NCBI GenBank assembly: GCA_046350555.1
Contig: JAXMAF010000007.1
Span: 62,001-126,000 of the forward strand
Reading direction: 5' to 3'
Source: JAXMAF01 sp046350555
GTDB taxonomy: Bacteria; Planctomycetota; Phycisphaerae; Phycisphaerales; SM1A02
Length of the DNA stretch: 64,000 bases
Shown: one piece after another, positions 36,398 through 44,649 of the stretch
Layout of the letters: every line of letters begins with the position of its first letter
Position numbering within the stretch: the stretch's first letter is position 1
Notes under the pieces: generated by a model
Database searches by the model: none
The model's input: only the letters and a program-made list of their open reading frames with translations
What the model was told of the DNA's origin: nothing
Made by a program: the position numbers and the translations under genes

Positions 36398-36650
36398 ATC
36401 CGCCACTGGCCGGCCAGGACCCAACGTGACCTGCCGGCCCGAAGCGGCCGCAGACGAACGACTGGGATCGTACTGTGCGAACTGAGACGATCCGCAAACT
36501 TGGGTGAAAGCGCCCAGCCTGCATCGCGGCTCCGCGTGGCGCCGCTTGGACACGCAGGGCGCGGCCGCGGCGCGCATGCATGGCGGTGCCGCTGCGCGCA
36601 CGCATGGCCGTGCCCCTGCGCGGCGAGGCCATGGCACGAAGGGTCCCAAG
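36398..36650 (+). repeat. duplicated downstream segment and R2 copy c
   Basis: Counterpart of 33999-34199, including the R2 block and its 24-bp internal tandem (GCGCGCATGCATGGCGGTGC, GCGCGCACGCATGGCCGTGC). It reaches the 3' end of the convergent hydrolase gene. Confidence 0.75.
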
Positions 36651-36674
36651 GCTCGCTCCCCGGGGCGCCGCCCG

Positions 36675-38129
36675 TCATCGCGCGGGCAACGGTGCCGGCG
36701 CCGCCGACGTCTTCACAACCACCTCGGCGCTGAACACGCTGCGCGGGTCGCCGCGCTCCTCGAGCGTTCGCTCCATCGTCGCGCGCGTGCGCGGAACGAT
36801 GCCGCGGAAGAGCTCGCGTTCGCGAACCTGCGCGGCCGGGCCGCCGCGTGGCTTCGTCGGCTCGCTCCCGGACACATCCGCGGGATCGTCCTGCTTCGCT
36901 CCCGCACGCTTGCCTTCGTCCGCCTTCCCCGTCTCGCCTTCGTTCGCGTGCTCTCCACCGCGCTGCACCTGGACCACGACGACCTCGGCATCGAGATCGA
37001 CCATCTCGTCGTCGAGCCGGATCCGCAGGAGCGTTGACGGCGGCGCCTCCAGCACACGGATGGTCTGTCCTTCGCGCTCGACGACGATCCGGGCTCCGCG
37101 GACGGGCGCGTCGACCGACAGCCACGCCGATCGCCGATGCGTCACGCCGTCCTGCACCCAGACGATCTTCGTGGGCCGTGGATTCCGAGTGAAGCGGGCC
37201 ATCCACGGGAGCGCCTCGGCGTCCTCGCGGTCCATCCAGTGACCCTTGCCCGGATGCAGCTTCGCCTCGTGGCGATAGCCGTCGGGGTCGCGGCGCTCGA
37301 GGTCGGCAAGGGCCTCCTGCCAGCGCTTCGCTTCGGCGTTGCGGTTGTAGGCGGCATCGAGCTCGCCGGTGTGCAGCGCAAAGCCGATGTTTCGCAGGCC
37401 GTCGGGCCTCGCGTCGCCCGGATGCCCGGCCATCGCCGCCGCCGCCGCCCATCGATCGGCCATGCGCGGCGCGAGCCGGTAGACGCCGTCGCCGCCGGCG
37501 CTGTAGCCGAAGATGTACACGCGATCGGGATCGACGTCCTCGATGGCCACGAGGTCCTCGATGAGCCGGTCGAGAAGCGCATCCATCGGTTGCTGGTGCC
37601 ACATGTTCCACGCGTCGGTCGGCGCGCGCGGCGCGAGATAGACCCCCTCCGCCGGCCGGTAGAGCCGCTTCTGGTTCTCCCACTGGCTGTCGTTCACCTG
37701 CGCCGGTGCGCCGCCGCCGCCGTGCAGCGAGATCCAGAGACTCCGCCCATTCGCCGGCTTCTCGCCGACGATCGTGTACCAGAACGGCATGCGCGCGCCG
37801 GCCACCTCGATGACCCGGGCCTCGACCTCGGCGCGGCGCTCGCCGCGGAGCCGCGCGAGGCGCGCCGCGCAGAGCTCGCGCGCCGCCGCGCTCGCCTCGT
37901 CGCGAGTCAGATGCAGTGCGTCCGCGGCCGCCGCCGCGCCACGTCCGTCGCCGGTGGGGGTCGGCGCAGCAGGCGCTGGCGTTGATGCGGCTGGCGGCGG
38001 CGAACCTGGCCCCGGTGCAGCCGGCGGCACCGCCGCCGTTGCAATGCCGATGGCCAACAGGATCGTGCTCCCGCACGAATGGCCGAACGCCGCCTCGATC
38101 TTCCCATGCAGGTTCCAGCAGACCGCCAT
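36675..38129 (-). CDS. secreted alpha/beta-hydrolase (esterase-like)
   Basis: A 484-aa protein with an export signal (STILLAIGIATAAVPPAAPG), a Pro/Ala-rich linker, then an alpha/beta-hydrolase fold. The oxyanion strand is LWISLHGGGGAP (about residue 133), the nucleophile elbow GYSAGGDG (residues ~207-214, catalytic Ser), and a His in KLHPGKGHWMD may complete the triad. A beta domain and a charged Glu/Lys-rich region close the chain. Similar to planctomycete hydrolases related to PHB depolymerases; substrate unknown. The ATG at 38129 lies inside a copy of the dispersed element; a longer reading to 38198 is possible but is repeat-derived. Confidence 0.78.
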   Translation of the reverse strand: MAVCWNLHGKIEAAFGHSCGSTILLAIGIATAAVPPAAPGPGSPPPAASTPAPAAPTPTGDGRGAAAAADALHLTRDEASAAARELCAARLARLRGERRAEVEARVIEVAGARMPFWYTIVGEKPANGRSLWISLHGGGGAPAQVNDSQWENQKRLYRPAEGVYLAPRAPTDAWNMWHQQPMDALLDRLIEDLVAIEDVDPDRVYIFGYSAGGDGVYRLAPRMADRWAAAAAMAGHPGDARPDGLRNIGFALHTGELDAAYNRNAEAKRWQEALADLERRDPDGYRHEAKLHPGKGHWMDREDAEALPWMARFTRNPRPTKIVWVQDGVTHRRSAWLSVDAPVRGARIVVEREGQTIRVLEAPPSTLLRIRLDDEMVDLDAEVVVVQVQRGGEHANEGETGKADEGKRAGAKQDDPADVSGSEPTKPRGGPAAQVRERELFRGIVPRTRATMERTLEERGDPRSVFSAEVVVKTSAAPAPLPAR

Positions 38130-38210
38130 GCGTTCGACCCCTTGCCCACCGTGGCATCTCGGAGCGGGACTGGGCCCCGGGTGGGGCGCGAGAACCAACC
38201 TGGACGCGTC
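38109..38210 (+). repeat. dispersed MITE-like element, copy 4
   Basis: Copy between the subtilase stop (38211-38213) and the hydrolase gene. The core GCGTTCGACCCCTTGCCCAC and GGTGGGGCGCGAGAACCAAC are kept, the left end is diverged. On the minus strand it supplies the CGCATGGCGG start codon of the hydrolase. Confidence 0.85.
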
Positions 38211-39830
38211 TCAACCACCCCAGGCCGCGAGCAGCGCACCCAGGTCGCCGCCGCCCACCTTGCCGTCGCCATCGAGATCGGCCGGGCATCCGGAACACGG
38301 GCCCCACGCGCCGAGAATCAGGCCGAGGTCGGAGCCGTCGACGGCGCCGTCGTGGTTGAGGTCGGCGGGCGCGAAGGTCTTGAGCGAGGCGAGGTTCGCC
38401 TGCACGATGCCATAGCCGCGGATGAAGAGCGGATCGGCCGATCCGGCGAAGAGGAAGTCGGTCGAGGTGGTGAAGAGCGCCGTGCGCAGCGCCGTCACAT
38501 CGAACTCGGGACGCGCCTCGAGAATGCACGCGATGGCCCCGGCGACCAGGGGCGTCGAGAGTGACGTGCCGCTGACGGTGGTGTAGCCCGTGTCGGTCGT
38601 GGAACGGATCGTCGCCGTCTGCACGCCCCACGCGAGCACCTCGGGCTTGATGCGACCGTCGGCGCTCGGCCCGTCCGACGAGAAGCCCGCGATCGTTCCG
38701 TCGCCGGCGACGGCACCGCACGTGACGACCTGGAAGGCGTCGGCCGGCGCACCGAGATGGTTCGTCGCCGGATCGTTGTCGTGTCCGCCGTTGCCGGCCG
38801 CGGTGACACAGGCGAGGCCGTTCGCCGTGGCCATGTTCACCGCGATCGTGGTCACGGCCGTCAGGCCATCGAAGTCGTCCGGCGTGTACCAGTCGAAGTA
38901 GCCGAGCGACGACGTCGCGACATCGGCGCCGTTGGCCTCGATGAACTCGAGGCCGGCGACGTAGTAGTCCTCCTCGATCGGCGTCTCGCTCGTGGTGTCC
39001 TCCGTCTTCGCGAGCACGAACGAGGCGTCGTACGCGGCGCCGAGGAACTGGCCCGGCTGGTACGCGCCCATCGTGCCGAGGATCCACGTGCCGTGCTTGT
39101 GCTGTCCCGCCGGATCGCCATCCTCGATGTCCGTGTTGGGATCGTCGTTGATGAAGTCGTACTCCGCGAGGACCACCAGCGGATGCGACGGATCGTTGAA
39201 CGCGACGTGCTTGCGGTGAAAGCCCGAGTCGAGCACGCCGATGACCATGCCTTGGCCGGTGAAGCCCCGCGCATGCAGCGAGACCAGGTCCATCTGGTCC
39301 AGTTGCGGCTTGGCTGCGCCGTACGGCTCGAGTGACGCGATGCCGCCCTCGTCGCCGGCGCCATCGCCCCGACGATCGTTCCCGCGGCGCCCCGCCTCGG
39401 TCAAACGACCGGCGGGACGATCGATCGAATCGCCGGACGAAGCCTCCTCCGGTCGATCGACCCTCGCTGCGCGGACCGGCTGCGTCGCGCGAACGCAGGC
39501 AAGCGCGCGCAGCGACGCCACCTGCGCGGGCGACGCCTCGACGCTGATGGCATTGAGCCAGCGGCTCGTCGTGCGGACGCGGGCACCGGTGGCGCGCACC
39601 GCCGCGATGGCCGCTTCGTCCACCGCGAGATCGTGCTCGTCGACGAGCCGGCCGTCGGCGCGGCGCATCGCGCGGCGCGCCAGGGCCCGGTCGGTCAGGA
39701 GCGTGTCGCGCGGATCGATCTCCGCGGCGCGTGCATCGTGCGGTCGGTCGGCGAGGAAGACCCAGAGCGGGCGCGGCGCCTCCGCCGGGGCGACGGCGAG
39801 CATGGCGGTGAGGATGACGGAAAGCGGCAT
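38211..39830 (-). CDS. subtilisin-like serine peptidase with dockerin-like C-terminus
   Basis: A 539-aa secreted S8 peptidase. Signal peptide at the N-terminus, inhibitor-like propeptide with WLNAISVEASPAQVASLRAL, then the catalytic triad: Asp in GVLDSGFH, His in QHKHGTWILGTMGAYQ, Ser in SGTSLSTPLVAGAIA. The oxyanion Asn is in TAAGNGGHDND. Two dockerin-like repeats end the protein (DLNHDGAVDGSDLGLILGAW and DLDGDGKVGGGDLGALLAAW). It is likely a cell-surface or secreted protease. The next subtilase is on the same strand 209 bp upstream. Confidence 0.9.
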   Translation of the reverse strand: MPLSVILTAMLAVAPAEAPRPLWVFLADRPHDARAAEIDPRDTLLTDRALARRAMRRADGRLVDEHDLAVDEAAIAAVRATGARVRTTSRWLNAISVEASPAQVASLRALACVRATQPVRAARVDRPEEASSGDSIDRPAGRLTEAGRRGNDRRGDGAGDEGGIASLEPYGAAKPQLDQMDLVSLHARGFTGQGMVIGVLDSGFHRKHVAFNDPSHPLVVLAEYDFINDDPNTDIEDGDPAGQHKHGTWILGTMGAYQPGQFLGAAYDASFVLAKTEDTTSETPIEEDYYVAGLEFIEANGADVATSSLGYFDWYTPDDFDGLTAVTTIAVNMATANGLACVTAAGNGGHDNDPATNHLGAPADAFQVVTCGAVAGDGTIAGFSSDGPSADGRIKPEVLAWGVQTATIRSTTDTGYTTVSGTSLSTPLVAGAIACILEARPEFDVTALRTALFTTSTDFLFAGSADPLFIRGYGIVQANLASLKTFAPADLNHDGAVDGSDLGLILGAWGPCSGCPADLDGDGKVGGGDLGALLAAWGG

Positions 39831-40039
39831 GTGATCAGACCTCGCGGGACGTGGACGTGCACTTCATGGTCGCGATTCAGGGCGTTTCAGGCAAGCGCGG
39901 TGCGGGCGCGGCCTCATGAGCGGCGCGGAGCGCGCGAGGTGACGCGGAAGCCGAGGGAGCGAAACCGGCGGCCCGGGTCGGCACACGAGCCAAGGGTGCG
40001 ACGAGGCATGATCCGCCGCCGATCTGCTCCAATTGCCAA

Positions 40040-41665
40040 TCAGCTCCAATTGCCGATCAAGAGTCCGAGATCCGCGCCGTCGACCGTGCACGAACCGTCG
40101 AGGTCGGCGGCGCACGGCGCCGTGTCGCAGGCGGGACACGGTCCCCACGCCCCGAGCAGGAGTCCCATGTCGGCGCCGTCGACGACGCCGTCTTCGTTGA
40201 GATCGCCCGGGACGATCGACGCCAGCAGCGCGGCGACGGCCGACGCGGCGTTGACCCGTCCGTGGCCGGTGAGGTTGTCGAAGCCCGGCGTCGCGATGTC
40301 GTCGCAGGTGGTCTCGATCAGCGCACGGATCTGATCGGCGGTGAGCGTCGGCTTGATCGACCAGAGCAGCGCCGCGATGCCCGAGACGTGCGGCGTCGCC
40401 ATCGAGGTTCCCGTCTTGTACGCATAGCTGTCCGAGCCGTTGAGCGAGTAGACCTGCCAGCCGGGTGCCGCCACATCGATCTCCGGACCGAAGTTGGAAC
40501 TCGCCCAGCGCTTGTCCTGATTGTCGGTGGCGGCGACGGCGATGCACTCGGGCCACTTCGCCGGGTAGGCGACGCCGGAGTTGTTGTTGCCCGCCGCCGC
40601 GACGAGCACCATGCCCGCGGCCGCGGCGTACTGCACGGCGGCGTGCAGGTATTCGGTGCCCGCGCTGTACTGAAGCGACATGTTCGCGATGTCGGCGCCG
40701 TGATCGGCGGCCCAGGTGAGCCCGTCGGCGACGTAGGACTCCAGGCCGGTGCACGGATTCACGACCACGATGGGCAGCAACTGCGCGTTCCAGCAGACGC
40801 CGGCGACGCCGATGCCGTTGTTCCCCGTGGCCGCGGCGATGCCCGCGACGTGCGTGCCGTGGCTCGAGCAGCCGTCCGCCGTGTTGCCGTTCTGCTGCGG
40901 AATGTTGGTTCCGACGAGGATGCGCCCGGTGATCTCGGGATGGTCGTTGAGCCCGCTGTCGAGCAGCGCGATCACGATCGACGCCGAACCGGTGGTCGAG
41001 TCCCAGGCGTTGGTCGCGTCGATGTCGGCGTCGACGACACCGGTCTGGCCGGCGACCACCTGGCCCGTGTTGCGCATGCCGTACTGGAGATTGAAGTTCG
41101 CGTCGTTGGGGATCGTCTCCGCGAGCCCGCCCACACCGTCGCACTCGACGATCTCGAAAGGCCCGTCCGCGCCCCCGAAGTCCCGCATCAGCGCCGCCGC
41201 CATCGCCGGTGTGTCGGTTCCCGCAGGCACTTCGATCCGGACGAAGCGATCGAGTCCGATCGCCGCGGCTCGCGCCCGGTCGGCCGGCGCAACGCGCGGC
41301 GCCGCCTCGATCGAGGTCACGCCGAGCGCCGCCGCGGAGGTCGTGAATCCATCCGAGAGCGCGCCGCTGGCGAGACGAAGCGTGGGGCGGCCCAACGCGT
41401 CATGGGCCACGCGAACGCCCGGCCGCACGCGGGCGAGCAGATGCGTGGACGCGACGCCGCCGAGCTCGTCCAGCAATGGAGCCGCCGGCGGGGCTTGCGG
41501 CCTTGTCGGCGGAGGGGCACCCGGCGAGGCTTGGAGCGGGTCTGCGCCATGGGCAGTCGCGACGATCGCGCTGCTGGTCGCGATGGCCACCGGAACCGTC
41601 CAGTCGCACACGCCAGCCATGAGCGCCGCCAAGGCGCCCGTTCGCATGACGTTCAAACGTCTCAT
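40040..41665 (-). CDS. subtilisin-like serine peptidase with dockerin-like C-terminus
   Basis: A 541-aa S8 peptidase, closer to fervidolysin/thermitase types. Signal peptide, propeptide, the QYGMRNTGQ motif, then Asp in IALLDSGLNDHPEI, His in SSHGTHVAGIAAATG, Asn in VAAAGNNNSG and Ser in GTSMATPHVSGIAALLW. Two dockerin-like repeats finish the chain (DLNEDGVVDGADMGLLLGAW, DLDGSCTVDGADLGLLIGNW). ATG 41665 chosen, with 41647 possible. The two subtilases share architecture but their catalytic domains are diverged, so they are not a recent duplication. Confidence 0.92.
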   Translation of the reverse strand: MRRLNVMRTGALAALMAGVCDWTVPVAIATSSAIVATAHGADPLQASPGAPPPTRPQAPPAAPLLDELGGVASTHLLARVRPGVRVAHDALGRPTLRLASGALSDGFTTSAAALGVTSIEAAPRVAPADRARAAAIGLDRFVRIEVPAGTDTPAMAAALMRDFGGADGPFEIVECDGVGGLAETIPNDANFNLQYGMRNTGQVVAGQTGVVDADIDATNAWDSTTGSASIVIALLDSGLNDHPEITGRILVGTNIPQQNGNTADGCSSHGTHVAGIAAATGNNGIGVAGVCWNAQLLPIVVVNPCTGLESYVADGLTWAADHGADIANMSLQYSAGTEYLHAAVQYAAAAGMVLVAAAGNNNSGVAYPAKWPECIAVAATDNQDKRWASSNFGPEIDVAAPGWQVYSLNGSDSYAYKTGTSMATPHVSGIAALLWSIKPTLTADQIRALIETTCDDIATPGFDNLTGHGRVNAASAVAALLASIVPGDLNEDGVVDGADMGLLLGAWGPCPACDTAPCAADLDGSCTVDGADLGLLIGNWS

Positions 41666-41875
41666 CGTTACTCTCCGAAGGGGTTGGGCTGGCCGCTTCC
41701 GTGCCGGGCGACGCCGCCACGGGCGCCATCGGGAACGAACTGAATGAATCGGCCGGTCCGACGGCCGGATCGAGCCGCCACGCGGCCCGACGGTCCGCCG
41801 CGCGACATGGACGCCCCCAATCCCCCGTCGCCACGTTTTCAGTCGATCAGGCTACCGAGAGGCGGGTTTCGTCGC

Positions 41876-41920
41876 TATACTCGCCCCCGCGTCAGGCATT
41901 CATCCGTTCGTCCGGATGAA
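41876..41920 (+). promoter_or_regulatory. candidate metK promoter and leader hairpin
   Basis: TATACT (41876-41881) is a good -10, without a clear -35. Downstream, TTCATCCG and CGGATGAA pair over a 6-nt loop (41899-41920), followed by TGAA/TGAG direct repeats. The leader to the metK ATG is about 210 nt, the rest of which shows no gene. No known SAM riboswitch was recognised; an operator or RNA hairpin is possible. Confidence 0.4.
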
Positions 41921-42095
41921 CGAATGAATGAACGCATGAGTGAGTGAACGGTCTCGCTCGGTCCGACCACCCATGCCTCGGTCGGAGCGCCGCTCCGACC
42001 GTCCTCGAGCCTCCTCCATCGGTCCTGTCGACCCGTCCGCACGTCGCGTCCGCACCACTCGCTTCCGCAACCGACCCCACTCCCCAGGTTCCGCC

Positions 42096-43289
42096 ATGAA
42101 CAACCGCACGTACCTCTTCACGTCCGAATCCGTGTCGATGGGCCATCCCGACAAGCTTGCCGACCAGATTTCGGACGCCGTCCTCGACGCAATGCTGAAG
42201 GTCGATCCGAAGAGCCGCGTCGCCTGCGAGACGATGGTGACGACCGGCGTGACGATCGTCGCCGGCGAGGTCACCTGTGCCGGATACGTCGACATCCCCT
42301 CGCTCGTTCGCGAGACCGTCCTCAAGGCCGGCTACGACGACGCCGCGAAGGGCTTCGACGGACACTCGTGCGCGGTCATGGTGGCCATCGGCCGCCAGAG
42401 CCCGGACATCGCCATGGGCGTCGACAACGAAGGCGCCGGCGACCAGGGCATGATGTTCGGCTTCGCGTGCCGCGAGACCGACTCGCTCATGCCGCTGCCG
42501 ATCGATCTCGCCCATCGACTCGTGCAGAAGCAGGCCGAGGTTCGCGTCGCCGGCACGGTCAAGGGGCTGCGTCCCGACGCCAAAAGCCAGGTGACGGTCG
42601 AGTACGAGGGACTGCGTCCCGTGCGGGTGGACACGGTTGTGCTCTCCACCCAGCACGGACCGGAGTGGAACAAGGACCAGGCGGGACTCAAGAAGGCCGT
42701 CATCGAGCAGATCGTCAGGCCGGTGCTCGGTTCGTGGTGGAACGACAAGGTGAAGGTCCACGTCAATCCCACCGGACGCTTCGAGATCGGCGGTCCGCAC
42801 GGCGATTGTGGCCTCACCGGACGCAAGATCATCGTCGACACGTACGGCGGCCGAGGCCGCCACGGCGGCGGCGCCTTCTCCGGCAAGGATCCGACGAAGG
42901 TCGATCGCTCGGCGGCGTACATGTGCCGCTACATCGCGAAGAACATCGTCGCCGCGAACCTCGCCGACGTGTGCGAGGTGCAGGTCAGCTACGCCATCGG
43001 CGTCGCCGAGCCGACGTCGGTCCACGTCGACTGCCAAGGCACCGCGAAGGTGAGCGAGGATCTCATCGCCACGCTCATCCGCGAGCACTTCGACCTCACC
43101 CCCAAGGGCATCATCGCGACGCTCGACCTGCGCAAGCCGATCTACAAGGCGACCGCGACGCACGGGCACTTCGGCCGCAAGCCCGACGAGGCTGGCCCGG
43201 GCACGTTCACATGGGAGAAGACCGACAAGGCCGCGAAGCTTGCCTCCGCGGCCGGCGTGAAGGCCGGAGCGACCGCCGGAAGTCGGTGA
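42096..43289 (+). CDS. metK: S-adenosylmethionine synthase
   Basis: A 397-aa enzyme that makes SAM from methionine and ATP. It shows the N-terminal FTSESVSMGHPDKLADQISD with catalytic His, the GEVTCAGY segment, the hexapeptide GAGDQGMMFG, and the P-loop-like GGGAFSGKDPTKVDRSAAYM. Length is typical. ATG 42096 gives the canonical MNNRTYLFTSESVS start; the longer frame to 41940 is not protein-like. Convergent with the downstream phosphatase gene. Short Ala/Gly-rich tail. Confidence 0.96.
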   Translation: MNNRTYLFTSESVSMGHPDKLADQISDAVLDAMLKVDPKSRVACETMVTTGVTIVAGEVTCAGYVDIPSLVRETVLKAGYDDAAKGFDGHSCAVMVAIGRQSPDIAMGVDNEGAGDQGMMFGFACRETDSLMPLPIDLAHRLVQKQAEVRVAGTVKGLRPDAKSQVTVEYEGLRPVRVDTVVLSTQHGPEWNKDQAGLKKAVIEQIVRPVLGSWWNDKVKVHVNPTGRFEIGGPHGDCGLTGRKIIVDTYGGRGRHGGGAFSGKDPTKVDRSAAYMCRYIAKNIVAANLADVCEVQVSYAIGVAEPTSVHVDCQGTAKVSEDLIATLIREHFDLTPKGIIATLDLRKPIYKATATHGHFGRKPDEAGPGTFTWEKTDKAAKLASAAGVKAGATAGSR

Positions 43290-43335
43290 CGGCCCCGTGG
43301 TGACAGGCGAGGGCGGGCACGCGCCGGCGACGCCG

Positions 43336-44520
43336 CTATCGGCGCGCCGCGCTCTGTCCGCGCCACGACTCCGCGACTCGGCGCGAGAACGCGCCGAGGA
43401 TGTTCTGCTTGCGCGGCTCGGGCCACGGGACCGGCTCGCCCCGACAACCGTGGAGCAAATGTCGTCCGACCATGCCGAGGAAGCGCACCGACGCGCCAAG
43501 CCGCGCCACGAACGGCGCCTGCGTTCCAAGGCCGTTGTGACGGATCAGCAGCAGCGTCAGGTCGTCGTCGGATGCGGCGCCGCCGCGGAACGCCGCGAGC
43601 CGACCGAGCAGCGTCGGGACGAACTGCTCCGGCTGCGACACGTCGATCGTCGAGACGAGCGCCAACAGGCCCTCCTCGCCGAGCATCCGACCGTCGCCGG
43701 CGCGGGCCTCCACGAGCGCGTCGGTGTACGCGAGCACGAGGTCGCCGCGCCGCAGTTGCACGCCGAACTGCTCGTATTGCGTCGGCTCGAGCACGCCGAG
43801 TGGAAGGTTCGACGGCCCGCCGGCGCGGGCCGCGTTCCGCGCGACGCCGGCGTCGAGGGGCTCCCAGCGGCGCTCCGCCGCGTGGTACCAGAGGGGCCGC
43901 GGATGTCCGGCGTTGCACACCTCCAGGTGCCGGCTTGGCGCGAAGAAGGTCATCGCCACCGACGTCGCGAAGCGTCCGGTTTCGTCGACCTCGACCAACC
44001 CCTTGTTGAGCGCCTCGACGAAGCGGGTCTGATCGAGGTAGTTCACGAAGCGCCGCATGAGCGTGCGCAGCCCGCGGGCGAACTCGGCGACGGTCTCGCC
44101 GTGCCCGCTGACATCCGCGATGATCAGGCGCGAGATGCGCCCGGTGCCGCACGACGAGACATAGTGCACATCGCCGCCCATGTCGTCGCCCATGTACGGC
44201 TCGCTGAAGACCCACACATCCAACCCCGGCATCACCACGCCCTGGTTCGTGGCGTGGTTGCCGCCCCACACCTCCATGCAGACCATGGTGTGCGGCGCGG
44301 CCGCCGGGACCGACACCGCCGTCGCGGCGGCGCCGCTCGCCTCGCCTGAAGGAATGGGCGGCTCGCTTGGCATGTCGAATCGATTGAACGGCTCCCGACG
44401 CCCCGCCGCGAGATCGTCACGACGAACCGCTGCATGACCCGCCGGGCCGGGCGCGCCATGGGTCGCGTCGGACTTCCTCGACGGCTTGGCATTGGCCGCG
44501 GCAGTGGGCAGCGTAGGCAT
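43336..44520 (-). CDS. PP2C-type (SpoIIE/RsbU) serine phosphatase
   Basis: A 394-aa protein, or 345 aa from ATG 44373 where similarity starts. The metal-binding core is EPYMGDDMGGDVHYVSSCGT, then LIIADVSGHGETVAEFARGL, FATSVAMTFF, LEVCNAGHPRPLWY, LGVLEPTQYEQF, LVLAYTDALVEARA and DDDLTLLLIRHN, the full SpoIIE order. No N-terminal sensor domain (PAS, GAF, receiver) is visible. Such phosphatases act on anti-anti-sigma or other Ser-phosphorylated partners in the cytoplasm; the partner is not encoded nearby. Confidence 0.9.
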   Translation of the reverse strand: MPTLPTAAANAKPSRKSDATHGAPGPAGHAAVRRDDLAAGRREPFNRFDMPSEPPIPSGEASGAAATAVSVPAAAPHTMVCMEVWGGNHATNQGVVMPGLDVWVFSEPYMGDDMGGDVHYVSSCGTGRISRLIIADVSGHGETVAEFARGLRTLMRRFVNYLDQTRFVEALNKGLVEVDETGRFATSVAMTFFAPSRHLEVCNAGHPRPLWYHAAERRWEPLDAGVARNAARAGGPSNLPLGVLEPTQYEQFGVQLRRGDLVLAYTDALVEARAGDGRMLGEEGLLALVSTIDVSQPEQFVPTLLGRLAAFRGGAASDDDLTLLLIRHNGLGTQAPFVARLGASVRFLGMVGRHLLHGCRGEPVPWPEPRKQNILGAFSRRVAESWRGQSAARR

Positions 44521-44649
44521 CGACGGTTGGATGCCGGGCCGCGTGAACGGTCACCGCGCCCGACCCGGAATCCGAGGGCGCCGCGCGCACCCGCCCCATC
44601 GGCTCGCGAGCGACTCGCACGGCCAGCGCCGCACGGGAACAATCGTCGC

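Noticed and set aside
38211..41665. The two subtilases as a recent tandem duplication
   Set aside because: Catalytic domains and propeptides differ strongly; only architecture and dockerin-like tails are shared.
41882..42095. Known SAM riboswitch upstream of metK
   Set aside because: None of the conserved cores I know (SAM-I, SAM-II, SAM-IV, SAH) could be matched by eye.
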